A stretch of DNA of 64,000 bases from an uncultured Bacteroidota bacterium (GCA_946414435.1 CAMKOM010000008.1:47602-111601); one strand, 5' to 3'; numbered from the stretch's first letter, positions 19,827 through 29,733 are shown. The notes: a model not told the origin generated them from the sequence alone. Made by a program: numbers and translations.

Positions 19827-21437
19827 ATGAAACTGACTAAACAAGGATTACAAAACAAAGCGGAGTGGGAAGCAAAAGGCTACTCACTTCCACAATTCGA
19901 TCGGGAAAAAGTTGAGGCTGCAACTAAAAAAGAGCCGTTTTGGATTCACTTCGGTGCCGGAAACATTTTTCGTGCTTTTCAGGCCAATGTGGTGCAGGAA
20001 CTTTTAAACAAGGGTGTGATAAACCGTGGTCTTGTGGTCGCTGAGGGCTACGACTACGAGATTATCGAGAAAATGTACCGTCCCCACGACAACATCGGTG
20101 CGCTTGTAACACTCAAATCGAGCGGAAATGTCGAAAAAACTGTGGTCGGCTCAATTATGGAGTCGCTGACGGCCGACAGTTCCAATGCCAACGATTGGTC
20201 GCGGCTGATTGAGATTTTCCGAAATCCTTCGCTTCAAATGGTCACATTCACCATTACAGAAAAAGGCTATCTGCTGAAAAATGCGGCTGGCGTGTTTATG
20301 CCTGGTGTTGAAAGCGATTTTGCCGAAGGACCCGTCCTTCCAAAATCTTACATCGGAAAGGTTGTCACATTGCTTTATGAGCGTTATGCCAACGGCGAAC
20401 TTCCGATTGCAATGGTAAGTATGGACAACTGCTCGCACAACGGCGACAAACTGTATGCCGCTGTCAATGAGTTTGCTAAAGAGTGGGAGAAACGCGGTGT
20501 TTGCAAAAAGGGATTCCTTGATTATGTGAATAACGCGAACAAGGTGTCGTTCCCCTGGACAATGATTGACAAAATCACCCCGCGCCCCGACGCCAAAATT
20601 GAGAGGATTCTTGCCGACGACGGAATTGAACAGCTTGAGCCTGTCATCACAAGCAAGAAAACCTACGTGGCGCCTTTTGTCAACGCCGAAGAGTGCCAGT
20701 ATCTGGTTCTTGAGGATAATTTCCCCAACGGCCGTCCCGAACTTGAAAAAGCGGGATTGTATTTTACCAATCGCGAGACGGTGGACAAGGTGGAGAAAAT
20801 GAAAGTGTGCACCTGTCTGAACCCGCTTCACACATTCCTTGCCGTGAGCGGCTGCCTGCTTGGCTACACACTTATTGCCGACGAAATGAAAGACCCTGAT
20901 TTGCTGCGTCTTGTCAAACGTTTGGGATATGAGGAAGGCCTGCCTGTTGTTGTCGACCCAGGCATCATCAAACCGCGCAACTTTATCGACGAAGTTGTTG
21001 ACATCCGCATTCCGAATCCGTTTATGCCTGACACACCGCAGCGCATTGCTTGCGACACATCGCAAAAACTGAGCATACGCTTTGGCGAAACAATTAAAGG
21101 CTATCTCTCACGCAACGATTTGAACGTGGCCAATTTGGAGGTTATCCCCGCTGTTTTCGCTTTGTGGATGCGCTACCTTATGGCAATCGACGATAACGGA
21201 AACGCATTTGAGCTAAGCCCCGACCCGCTTTTGGACGATGTGAGAAAATACGTCGCCGATGTCAAGATTGGCGGAGACGCTGCTGCGGCTTGCAAGGCGG
21301 TTGAGCCGCTTATGCACCGTAAAGAGATTTTCGGCGTCGATTTGTTTGAGGCAGGACTTGCCAATAAGGTATGCGGCTACTTCGCAAAACTTATTGCCGA
21401 CAAAGGCTCTGTCAGAGCAGTGCTGAAAGGCATTTGA
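19827..21437 (+). CDS. Mannitol dehydrogenase family protein (fructuronate reductase-like)
   Basis: WIHFGAGNIFRAFQANVVQELL...; MVSMDNCSHNGDKL; NPLHTFLAVSGCLLGY. Confidence 0.8.
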   Translation: MKLTKQGLQNKAEWEAKGYSLPQFDREKVEAATKKEPFWIHFGAGNIFRAFQANVVQELLNKGVINRGLVVAEGYDYEIIEKMYRPHDNIGALVTLKSSGNVEKTVVGSIMESLTADSSNANDWSRLIEIFRNPSLQMVTFTITEKGYLLKNAAGVFMPGVESDFAEGPVLPKSYIGKVVTLLYERYANGELPIAMVSMDNCSHNGDKLYAAVNEFAKEWEKRGVCKKGFLDYVNNANKVSFPWTMIDKITPRPDAKIERILADDGIEQLEPVITSKKTYVAPFVNAEECQYLVLEDNFPNGRPELEKAGLYFTNRETVDKVEKMKVCTCLNPLHTFLAVSGCLLGYTLIADEMKDPDLLRLVKRLGYEEGLPVVVDPGIIKPRNFIDEVVDIRIPNPFMPDTPQRIACDTSQKLSIRFGETIKGYLSRNDLNVANLEVIPAVFALWMRYLMAIDDNGNAFELSPDPLLDDVRKYVADVKIGGDAAAACKAVEPLMHRKEIFGVDLFEAGLANKVCGYFAKLIADKGSVRAVLKGI

Positions 21438-21460
21438 CAATAAGTGCGATAATCTGAACG

Positions 21461-21496
21461 AGGCTGTCCAAGTGGTTTTTGGGCAGCCTTTTTTTT
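21461..21496 (+). terminator. Terminator-like palindrome (AGGCTGTCC...GGGCAGCC family), copy 2
   Basis: AGGCTGTCCAAgtggTTTTTGGGCAGCCTTTTTTTT. Confidence 0.7.
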
Positions 21497-21815
21497 GTAA
21501 AACATACAAGAAGAGTTTGTTTTCAGATATTCAAAAACTCACACACGAATAGCGATTTGCCTGATTTTGCCGCCATAATTCATTTAAGTTCAGGCACTTT
21601 CAATAAATGATATGAATCAAGAATTTTCAAAGCCCACTCTTGCGCGGACAACAAAATGAATTGATTCAAAAGATGCTATCTTCTTGATTATCAACACGCA
21701 CTATTTTGGTGCGCTGTTAAGATTTTATTGCGCCAAAACCCGATGGTTTCCTTATAACATACTGATAATTTGGTGTTTATCACTAAAAACATCCGCAACA
21801 CGTGCCGAACAATTA

Positions 21816-21847
21816 TTTGCAACATCGGCGGGCGGCATTTACTTTTG
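21816..21847 (+). promoter_or_regulatory. Bacteroidota-type promoter for the serine hydrolase gene (TTTG-N20-TACTTTTG)
   Basis: TTTG 21816-21819, TACTTTTG 21840-21847, ~48 nt upstream of ATG 21896. Confidence 0.6.
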
Positions 21848-21895
21848 GCTTGCGATTTTGAAACGAACAGTTTAACAATTAAAAAACAAATAGAT

Positions 21896-23512
21896 ATGAA
21901 ATCATTAGCAAAAACCTTCGCCGCATTATGTTGCGCCGCCGTCTGCACCGCTTGCAGCCAGCAGACAACCGACCAGAAACTCGACGCTTATTTCAGCACT
22001 CTCGACGGGCATTTTATGGGCTCGGTGGTGGTGCAGCGCGACGGGCAGACCATCTATCAGCGCTCGTTGGGTTGGGCCGACGTTGAGAACCAGATTCCCT
22101 GCACGGCCGAGACGCAGTTCCGCATCGGGTCAATCTCGAAGCCGTTTACAGCGGTTATGGTGCTGAAGGCCGCCAACGAGGGCCGCCTGTCGCTCAACGA
22201 CAACATCGCCAAGTATTTCCCCGACGCACAAATTCCTAATGCAGAGCAGATTACCATCAACCATCTGCTTTATCACCGCAGCGGCTTGGTGGATATTGTC
22301 AACGACAAGCCGTATGAGTATCTGACCTATTATTTGACACCGCAGACGCGCCAGCAGATTCTTGAGCGCGTGGCCGCCGCAGGCACCAATTCCGCGCCCG
22401 ACAGCACTTTCCGCTACTGCAACACGGGCTACAATCTGCTCGGCTACATCTTGGAAGACGTTTACGGAAAGTCGTATGCCGAGGTTGTTGACGAACTGAT
22501 TGTCAAGCCGTTGGACTTGCGGCACACACGTTTCAGCGAGGCCGTAAATCCGCAGCGCGGCGACGCACGCTCATACGCGCTGCTTGACCATTGGCAGGTT
22601 CAGCCCGAAACCGACGCGTCGGTGGCATTGGGCGCGGGCGCAATGGCATCGACACCCGCCGACCTTGCGAAATTCGGCAAGGCGCTGTTCGACGGCATCT
22701 TCGGCGACAATCTGCGCGAGCAAATGAAAGAACTGAACGAGGGCATCGGCCGCGGCCTGTTCACGTTCTCGCACAACGGCCATTCGGGCTACGGCCACTC
22801 GGGCGCCATCGACGGCTTCAGGTCGCAACTTGAGGTTTTCGACAACCTGACAATCTCCATCTGCTCAAACGGCACCGACATCGACCTTAACAAAATCACC
22901 TTGGCCATTCTCGACGCTGTGGACGGGAAGGACATTGAAATGCCCGATTTCTCGAAATACGTCGAACTTTCGGCCGAGCAACTTGCGCAGTACACGGGCG
23001 TTTTCCGTTGCGAGGCGCTTGGAATGGAAGTGACGGTGACGGTGGCAGGCAATCGGCTGTGCGCACAGGCGGCGGGGCAGCAGTCTTTTCCGCTCGACGC
23101 CCTTTCGGCTGACCAATTCGAGAATGCAGGTGTGGGCGTTGTCATTACTGTCGCACCCGACCGCAACAAAATCACACTCAAGCAAATGGGGCAGACATTT
23201 GAGTTTGTGAGAAAATCGGCTAACGCCGATAATCAGACTGAAACACAATCGGTTGCGCTAACCAGTGAGCAGTTGGCGGCATATGTCGGGACCTACTCGT
23301 CGGCGCAGTTGGGAATGGACTTGAAAATCACGTCAGACGGCACGCGGCTGCAAGGCCAGGCCACGGGACAGCCAGCCTTTCCGCTCACCGCAACATCGGA
23401 AACCGATTTCGAGTTCAAGTCTGCAGGCATTGTCATCATATTTAACCTTGCGGATAAAAAACTGACACTCAAGCAGAACGGCGGACAATTTGATTTTTTG
23501 AAGAAAGAGTAG
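21896..23512 (+). CDS. Serine hydrolase (beta-lactamase/PBP4-like family) lipoprotein with duplicated C-terminal domain
   Basis: Lipobox AVCTAC; FRIGSISKPFTAVMVLKAANEGRLSLNDNI (SxxK), YCNTGYNLLGYI (YxN); two C-terminal copies (see findings). Confidence 0.85.
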   Translation: MKSLAKTFAALCCAAVCTACSQQTTDQKLDAYFSTLDGHFMGSVVVQRDGQTIYQRSLGWADVENQIPCTAETQFRIGSISKPFTAVMVLKAANEGRLSLNDNIAKYFPDAQIPNAEQITINHLLYHRSGLVDIVNDKPYEYLTYYLTPQTRQQILERVAAAGTNSAPDSTFRYCNTGYNLLGYILEDVYGKSYAEVVDELIVKPLDLRHTRFSEAVNPQRGDARSYALLDHWQVQPETDASVALGAGAMASTPADLAKFGKALFDGIFGDNLREQMKELNEGIGRGLFTFSHNGHSGYGHSGAIDGFRSQLEVFDNLTISICSNGTDIDLNKITLAILDAVDGKDIEMPDFSKYVELSAEQLAQYTGVFRCEALGMEVTVTVAGNRLCAQAAGQQSFPLDALSADQFENAGVGVVITVAPDRNKITLKQMGQTFEFVRKSANADNQTETQSVALTSEQLAAYVGTYSSAQLGMDLKITSDGTRLQGQATGQPAFPLTATSETDFEFKSAGIVIIFNLADKKLTLKQNGGQFDFLKKE

Positions 23513-23531
23513 AATATTTAGGAATTATAAT

Positions 23532-23557
23532 GTAGTGACGCGATTTATCCCGTTCAC
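23532..23557. repeat. Degenerate REP-like palindrome
   Basis: GTAGTGACGcgatttatccCGTTCAC, imperfect inverted repeat resembling the copy at 24486. Confidence 0.4.
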
Positions 23558-23629
23558 ATAAATCTGAAATACAATATGTTATCGGTTAAAATCGGATTAA
23601 ATCGGTTAGAAACAATAAAACTTTTAACA

Positions 23630-24442
23630 ATGAAACTATTACCATTAATAATGATATTCGCCGCAATGCCGATAATCGGTTTTGGGCAAACCACAGTCAG
23701 TGGCAACATTCTGAACGAGCGCGGCGAAAAGGTTGAATATGTCAGCATCGGGTTCAATCGCGACAGCGTGGGCACCATTTCGGACGGCGACGGGCATTTC
23801 TCGCTGAAAATCCCCGCAGGACGCACTAACACGTTAGTTTTCAGCCACGTATCGTATCTGCCGACAGAAATTCCATTTGAAACATATTCGGCAGGCAACG
23901 AACTGACTATCGTTTTGAAAGACAAAATGATAGTGCTGCCCGAAGTTACGGTTGGAAAGCAGAGCAAGCCCAAAACCATTGTGGGCCGCGGAATGCCAAT
24001 GCCAGGCAGTTGCGTGCTCACGGGGCGCGGCACCCCCGACGGCCCCGAGGGCGGACCAATGTTCACTCCCGATAAAGATTACATTATCAGCAACATACTA
24101 TTAGACATTAAAAAATGTACTTACAAAGAGTGCAAGTTGAGTTTCAACCTATACGAGAGACGCGACAGCCAACTTGTCAACGTTCTTCAGAAACCGATTT
24201 ATCAGACTGTGCAACAATCAAATAAAGACTTCACGCTCAATGTTGAGCCGACCGACATTCTATGGCTGAAACGCGGCACAGAGTACTATTTAAGCGTGTC
24301 AATGGTGGACAGCGAAGGCGAAGGCACGCTTATGCTCGACGCAAGTATGAAAAGCGGCTATTTCCGCAAAGGGCTGATTAACGGCGAGATAAAGAAAGTG
24401 CCCGTCTGCCCTGCGATTGCGGTGAAGGGGAATGAATTGTGA
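23630..24442 (+). CDS. Carboxypeptidase-like regulatory domain protein (secreted, unknown function)
   Basis: Signal peptide MKLLPLIMIFAAMPIIGFG; QTTVSGNILNERGEKVEYVSIGFNRDSVGTISDGDGHFSLKIPAG. Confidence 0.7.
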   Translation: MKLLPLIMIFAAMPIIGFGQTTVSGNILNERGEKVEYVSIGFNRDSVGTISDGDGHFSLKIPAGRTNTLVFSHVSYLPTEIPFETYSAGNELTIVLKDKMIVLPEVTVGKQSKPKTIVGRGMPMPGSCVLTGRGTPDGPEGGPMFTPDKDYIISNILLDIKKCTYKECKLSFNLYERRDSQLVNVLQKPIYQTVQQSNKDFTLNVEPTDILWLKRGTEYYLSVSMVDSEGEGTLMLDASMKSGYFRKGLINGEIKKVPVCPAIAVKGNEL

Positions 24443-24485
24443 TTTAAGGTGTTGGTGATTTATGATTTTATTTAAATTAAATACA

Positions 24486-24513
24486 GTAGGGACGCGGCAC
24501 GCCACGTCCCTAC
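24486..24513. repeat. REP-like palindrome
   Basis: GTAGGGACG-cggcacgcca-CGTCCCTAC, perfect 9-bp arms. Confidence 0.55.
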
Positions 24514-24552
24514 GTCTAAACTTCAAACTTGTTAAACTTTAAACTTTAGATT

Positions 24553-25518
24553 ATGAACTTTTTTGAAAACGCCCGTGAGGGCAAAAACCACTGGCTGCGG
24601 TATGTGGCAGTGATGGCAATCGCTTTCATTGCGGCGCAAATTCCGTCTATCATTTATATAGTGGGATTGGTTGTGAAAAAAATGAGTGAAGGCAATTTCA
24701 GCCCTGAACAGTTGGCGGGTCTTATCAATTTGAATTCCCAAACGGGATTCTTGGTTTTGATGCTTACATTCGTGTTCTGGGTTGGCCTGATGTGGCTTCT
24801 GTTCAAGCCGTTCCACAAGCGCGAGCCGATGACGATGATTTCGGGCGACCGTCGATTCCGCGCCGACCGTTTCTTTGGCGCGGCAGGCGTCTATTTCGTT
24901 TGTCTTTTAATCTTTTGGACGCTGTTGGCCATTGTCAGCCCCGATGCTTTCACCTTCCATTTCAGCGCCACGAAATTCCTTGTCGGCCTTTTGCTGGCAC
25001 TGATTTTTGCGCCTTTCCAAACGGGCTGCGAGGAACTGATAATGCGCGGCTACCTACTGCCTGGCTTCGGGCTCTGCACCAAAAGCAAAATCTGGGCGCT
25101 GGTGATTGTGACGCTTATCTTCGCTCTGTTGCACTGCAACAACAATGAGGTTTCCGACTTCGGATTCATACGCGCAATGGTTGTCTATCTGACAGGCAGT
25201 CTAATGTTTGGATTTTTCACAATTTTAAACGATGGAATCGAATTCTCGTGGGGAATGCATTTTGCCCACAATTTTACGGGGTTCACGTTGTTTGCCGTTG
25301 AGGGCAACGAGTATGGCTCTTCGCCGCTCTTCACAGTCACAAAAGATTTCGCATCGGACACATTGTTGCTTATTCCTGCTTTAGAAATTCTAATATCTGT
25401 GGCTCTCTACTTCATTTTCCGCAAGAAATTCGGCTGGAATATCCGCGAGGCGTTCGACAGCAGCCGATTGAAGGCGGTTTGTGAGGGAAAATTAACTACA
25501 GAAAGTGATTTTGCTTGA
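24553..25518 (+). CDS. CPBP family intramembrane metalloprotease (CAAX protease/Abi)
   Basis: Multiple TM segments; GCEELIMRGYLLPG (EExxxR motif), FALLHCNNNE, WGMHFAHNF. Confidence 0.85.
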   Translation: MNFFENAREGKNHWLRYVAVMAIAFIAAQIPSIIYIVGLVVKKMSEGNFSPEQLAGLINLNSQTGFLVLMLTFVFWVGLMWLLFKPFHKREPMTMISGDRRFRADRFFGAAGVYFVCLLIFWTLLAIVSPDAFTFHFSATKFLVGLLLALIFAPFQTGCEELIMRGYLLPGFGLCTKSKIWALVIVTLIFALLHCNNNEVSDFGFIRAMVVYLTGSLMFGFFTILNDGIEFSWGMHFAHNFTGFTLFAVEGNEYGSSPLFTVTKDFASDTLLLIPALEILISVALYFIFRKKFGWNIREAFDSSRLKAVCEGKLTTESDFA

Positions 25519-25653
25519 AAAAGATATTAACCTGTGATATTTACACGTTAAAATCACTTTAAACCTGTTCAACTCGTTAAACTTTAAACCAAACTACTAC
25601 CTTCGGAAAAAACTTAAAACTTCAAAAACTTAAAACTCAAAACTTTAAGCAAA

Positions 25654-26424
25654 ATGTCTGATTTACTAACAGTTAACAATCTCTGCAAGACCTTCAAACT
25701 CTCGCTCAAGCAGCAGAAAATTGAGGGCACGAAGCAGAAAACGGCGGTCAGCGACCTTTCGTTCACCGCTCGGCGCGGCGAGATTTTCGGCCTGCTCGGC
25801 CCCAACGGCGCGGGCAAGACCACCACGCTGCGCATTCTCTCGACGCTCATCCGCCCCGACAGCGGCAACGCCTTTTTCGACGGCGTCAGCGTGGTTGACG
25901 AACCCGAAAAGGTGCGCTCGAAAATCGCGTTCCTGACATCGGAACTCAAACTCGAAGACTTCTTCACGCCGAACTATCTGTTCGACTTTTTCAGCCAGTT
26001 GCACGGCGTCAGCCCCGAAGTGGCCAGAGAACGTAAAGAGCAGTTGTTCAGCCGTTTCGGCATCGACCGCTTTGCCGAAGTGAAGGTGGCCAACCTTTCG
26101 ACAGGGATGAAACAGAAGGTGTCGATAGTCATCTCGCTCGTGCACGACCCCGACATCATCATCTTCGACGAGCCCACCAACGGACTCGACGTGCTCACGG
26201 CGCGCACCGTCACCGATTTCCTTCAGGAACTGCGCGCCAAAGGCAAGACGATAATCCTGAGCACCCACATTTTCAGCCTTGTCGAGCGCCTGTGCGACCG
26301 CGTGGGCGTGATTATCGACGGCCGAATGGTGGCCTGCGGCTCGCTCAACGAAGTGTGCAACGGTCTGCAACTCGAAGACCGCTTTTTTGAACTCTATAAA
26401 GAAGTGAAAGGGAACGAAGAATGA
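25654..26424 (+). CDS. ABC transporter ATP-binding protein (NatA-like)
   Basis: Walker [10 protein letters not shown], signature LSTGMKQKV, Walker B IIIFDEP. Confidence 0.93.
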   Translation: MSDLLTVNNLCKTFKLSLKQQKIEGTKQKTAVSDLSFTARRGEIFGLLGPNGAGKTTTLRILSTLIRPDSGNAFFDGVSVVDEPEKVRSKIAFLTSELKLEDFFTPNYLFDFFSQLHGVSPEVARERKEQLFSRFGIDRFAEVKVANLSTGMKQKVSIVISLVHDPDIIIFDEPTNGLDVLTARTVTDFLQELRAKGKTIILSTHIFSLVERLCDRVGVIIDGRMVACGSLNEVCNGLQLEDRFFELYKEVKGNEE

Positions 26425-27611
26425 AAAGTAACGTATTGACAATCATAAAGAAAGAGTTTGACCGCGTCTTCCGCGACCGTCAACTTATGTTCACCACAAT
26501 CATCCTGCCAGGCCTGCTCATCTATTTCATTTACAGTTTTATGGGCTCGAGTGCCGACAAATTGACGCAGCAGAACCGCGAAGAGAGTGTTACCGTCCAG
26601 GTTGACAATCTGCCGCAGAGCGTCGCGCAGTCGTTCAATGCGTTGAGCGGCAACGTCACGCTTAACCAAAGTGCTTTCGGTCAAGCCGAAATCGACGCAC
26701 TTAAAGACAAGAATATCAACACGGTACTTGTGCGTTTCCCGTCACAATTCGACGAGCGTGTGAGCGTTTACACAACTGCCGACAGCACGCCTGCACCAAA
26801 CATCGAGATTTACTACAACTCGACCAACGAAGCCACGCAGCGCATCTATTCGGTAATCTGCGGTGTGCTCGGCAAATACGAAGAGTCGATAGGCAACCGC
26901 TTCGACATCAACCGCGCCGACAGCCCCGACGTGCGTTTCAACCAGGCCAACGACGAGCAGGTGAGCGGACAGATTTTGGGCCGTCTGCTGCCAATGCTGA
27001 TTCTGATTATGCTTTTCAGCGGTGTAATGGCGACAGCGCAGAATTCGATTGCGGGCGAGAAAGAACGCGGAACCATTGCCACATTGCTTGTCACCCCAAT
27101 GCACCGCAGCGAGTTGGCTTTCGGCAAGATAGTGGCAATCAGCGGAATATCGCTGCTGAGCGCCATTTCGAGTTTCATTGGCATTGTGCTGTCGCTGCCC
27201 AATATGATTGGCGGAATGGGCGGCGCCGTATCGTTCAACTACGGCACCAGCGATTACATCGTTCTGTTTGCCATAATTATCAGCACGGTGCTGATTATGG
27301 CGGCAATTGTGAGCATCCTGTCGACATTGGCCAAAGACGTGAAAAACGCCGCGTCGCTCTGTATGCCGCTAATGCTTGTAATGGTGTTCCTTGGCATTAT
27401 TTCAATGCTTAGCAGCGACATTTCCACCAACACTGCCGTCTATCTGATTCCGTTCTACAACTCAACGCTAGCAATGACGGCCCTGCTGCAGCACGAATTG
27501 GCATTGCTGAACGCTGTTGTCACCGTCGGTGCGAACATCGCCTACACGGTATGTGCCGTTTTGGTGCTGACAAAAATGTTTAATAATGAGAAGGTTATGT
27601 TTAATAGGTAA
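26421..27611 (+). CDS. ABC transporter permease (NatB-like)
   Basis: 4-nt ATGA overlap with the ATPase; IAGEKERGTIATLLVTPMHRSELAFGKI; polytopic C-terminus. Confidence 0.9.
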   Translation: MKSNVLTIIKKEFDRVFRDRQLMFTTIILPGLLIYFIYSFMGSSADKLTQQNREESVTVQVDNLPQSVAQSFNALSGNVTLNQSAFGQAEIDALKDKNINTVLVRFPSQFDERVSVYTTADSTPAPNIEIYYNSTNEATQRIYSVICGVLGKYEESIGNRFDINRADSPDVRFNQANDEQVSGQILGRLLPMLILIMLFSGVMATAQNSIAGEKERGTIATLLVTPMHRSELAFGKIVAISGISLLSAISSFIGIVLSLPNMIGGMGGAVSFNYGTSDYIVLFAIIISTVLIMAAIVSILSTLAKDVKNAASLCMPLMLVMVFLGIISMLSSDISTNTAVYLIPFYNSTLAMTALLQHELALLNAVVTVGANIAYTVCAVLVLTKMFNNEKVMFNR

Positions 27612-27638
27612 GAAAATGCTCTCATTAATAAAAGTTTC

Positions 27639-27673
27639 TGAGAGATTTGGAATCTTTGATTTCAAATCTCTCA
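27639..27673. terminator. Bidirectional terminator-like hairpin between convergent genes
   Basis: TGAGAGATTTG-(13 nt)-CAAATCTCTCA followed by AACTTTTT. Confidence 0.65.
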
Positions 27674-27688
27674 ACTTTTTATCTTCTT

Positions 27689-29035
27689 CTAAATCACCAA
27701 CGCATTGTCGCCCCTGATGAGCTTGTAGAGGTCCATTGCGTAAAGGTCAGTCATGCCAGAGACGAAATCGAGAATGGCGCGGCATTTTCCATATGTAGTG
27801 TTGGTGTCAGTTTTGTATTGTTCAGGAATGAGTTGTAAGAGCTTTCGTGAGTAGTTGGTGTTTGGCTCCAATGCGGCTTGCAGAAATTCCTCAACAAGCG
27901 TTTTCAATACGTTGTAGCCAGTTATCTCTACTTTTACCACTGATCGGTTGTTGTATATTTTGCGGACCGACATGTCACTGCTCTCCTCGTATTCAGTCTC
28001 TATTTTTTCTGGCAGATTCTTTACAAGTGAGCCACAGAAAGAGCCATTCATAATATCGTCGCAGTGGTTTAGGAACACTTCTGATGTGCGTGTGGTGAGA
28101 TGGTTTATCGACATTGCCCTCAAGAATGCTACCAACTCGTTGCTGTCAGTTACGATGCCTTTGACATCATCAAGTTTCTTTTTGAAAATTTTCAAGTTTT
28201 CGCCATCGAAGAAACTTGAGAGACGTTCGCGAGTCTCGTCGAACGATAGTATACCCAGCCTGTGAGCGTCCTCAATATCCATAATCATATAGGCAATGTC
28301 GTCTGCGGCCTCCATTAGGTAGGCAAGTGGGCTGCGGGCGTAAATGCCGCGTTTAGTGTCGAGACAGGCGAGTCCGGTCTCCTCAGTAATTGTATGGAAT
28401 GCCTCGCTCTCAGTTTGAAAATAGCCGTATTTGCCTTTGCGTGTGCGTTCGGTCGATGCGAACGGATATTTAATCATGGCAGCCATGCTGGCGTAGGTAA
28501 GCGACATCCCGCCAGATCTTCGTCCTTTGAATTGATGGGTAATCAGTCTCAACAGATTGGCGTTACCTTCAAAATTGGTCAGATCGGCCCATTCGGCTTC
28601 AGTCACTTCTGATTTGAGGCTTTTGCCGTCACCATTCTCAAAAAAATTCGATATGGCGCTTTCACCCGAATGGCCGAACGGTGGGTTGCCCAAATCGTGT
28701 GCCAGACCGGCCACCGACACAATAGTGCCTAGTTCACCAATAAGCGGACGAATGTCTGGCTCCACCTCCGACTCAATGCGCCGTGCCACAATGTTGCCCA
28801 ACGAGCGGCCAATGCTAGCCACTTCAAGGCTGTGAGTCAGTCGGTTATGTACAAAAACACTTCCTGGAAGCGGAAAAACTTGGGTTTTGTTCTGTAATCG
28901 CCGGAAAGCCGAACTGAAAATCAGACGATCATAATCGCGCTGGAAATTTGTACGGATGATTTCGAGGTCAACATCCTTCGTGTTCGCGTCTTTGCCGTAG
29001 CGGCGTGTCGATAGCAGCTGTTTCCAATTCATCAT
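27689..29035 (-). CDS. dgt: Deoxyguanosinetriphosphate triphosphohydrolase (dGTPase)
   Basis: FQRDYDRLIFSSAFRRLQNKTQVFPLPGSVFVHNRLTHSLEVASIGRSLG...AGLAHDLGNPPFGHSGE (HD motif). Confidence 0.93.
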   Translation of the reverse strand: MMNWKQLLSTRRYGKDANTKDVDLEIIRTNFQRDYDRLIFSSAFRRLQNKTQVFPLPGSVFVHNRLTHSLEVASIGRSLGNIVARRIESEVEPDIRPLIGELGTIVSVAGLAHDLGNPPFGHSGESAISNFFENGDGKSLKSEVTEAEWADLTNFEGNANLLRLITHQFKGRRSGGMSLTYASMAAMIKYPFASTERTRKGKYGYFQTESEAFHTITEETGLACLDTKRGIYARSPLAYLMEAADDIAYMIMDIEDAHRLGILSFDETRERLSSFFDGENLKIFKKKLDDVKGIVTDSNELVAFLRAMSINHLTTRTSEVFLNHCDDIMNGSFCGSLVKNLPEKIETEYEESSDMSVRKIYNNRSVVKVEITGYNVLKTLVEEFLQAALEPNTNYSRKLLQLIPEQYKTDTNTTYGKCRAILDFVSGMTDLYAMDLYKLIRGDNALVI

Positions 29036-29649
29036 TTCCGTTCAAGTTCTGATTGCAGATTTTTCCGTTCAAAAAGAAGTATCCAAATCATTCCGCAAGT
29101 GATGGCGGAATCTGCCAGATTGAAAACTGGTCTGAAGAAGATGAACTCCTCGGTGGGGTTGATAGGAGACCATGCCGGCCAATGTCCTTGAATGATAGGA
29201 AAATAAAGCATGTCAACAACTCTCCCTTGTAAGAAACTTGAATAACCTGAGCCAAAGGGTACAAACGAAGCTATGTTGTTCCAACTTTGGTCGAAAATCA
29301 AGCCGTAGAGTGCGCAATCGATGATATTGCCTGCAGCTCCAGCCAATATTAATGTTACGCAAATAAAATAACCAATTGATATATCGCGTTTTGTGAGCTT
29401 AAAAAGGTAGTAGCCAATTAGTCCCACCGCTGCAATGCGGAAGAGACTTAGCAGATATTTGCCTGCACGGCCGAATAGCTCAATGCCGAAAGCCATGCCA
29501 TTGTTCTCGGTAAAGTGGATGATGAACCAATTGCCGGCAATATGGATTTCCTCGCCAATAGCCATATGGGTTTTCACCCAGATTTTCAGAGTTTGGTCGA
29601 TTATTAGAACCGCGGCAATCAGTATGATGGCAAATTTTCCTCTGCTCAT
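29032..29649 (-). CDS. lspA: Lipoprotein signal peptidase II
   Basis: DQTLKIWVKTHM, HFTENNGMAFGIELFG, GAAGNIIDCALYG, FNLADSAITCGMI; 4-nt overlap with dgt. Confidence 0.92.
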   Translation of the reverse strand: MSRGKFAIILIAAVLIIDQTLKIWVKTHMAIGEEIHIAGNWFIIHFTENNGMAFGIELFGRAGKYLLSLFRIAAVGLIGYYLFKLTKRDISIGYFICVTLILAGAAGNIIDCALYGLIFDQSWNNIASFVPFGSGYSSFLQGRVVDMLYFPIIQGHWPAWSPINPTEEFIFFRPVFNLADSAITCGMIWILLFERKNLQSELERK

Positions 29650-29733
29650 TTGTCGTTCTATTCTGAAAAAGGCCACAAAAGCTGATGCTTGGCGCAAAAG
29701 CCAATGTGGCCGTAGTTCGCTTCGTCTGTAAAT

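Noticed and set aside
20151-21065. 304-aa antisense ORF in the mannitol dehydrogenase gene
   Set aside because: Shadow ORF; no signal peptide, motif or promoter
24553-25518. CPBP/Abi protease as part of an abortive infection system
   Set aside because: Most CPBP proteins in this phylum are housekeeping or peptide-processing; no defence partner genes nearby
25666-26442. 258-aa antisense ORF opposite the ABC ATPase
   Set aside because: Shadow ORF; low-complexity H/A/V/E composition
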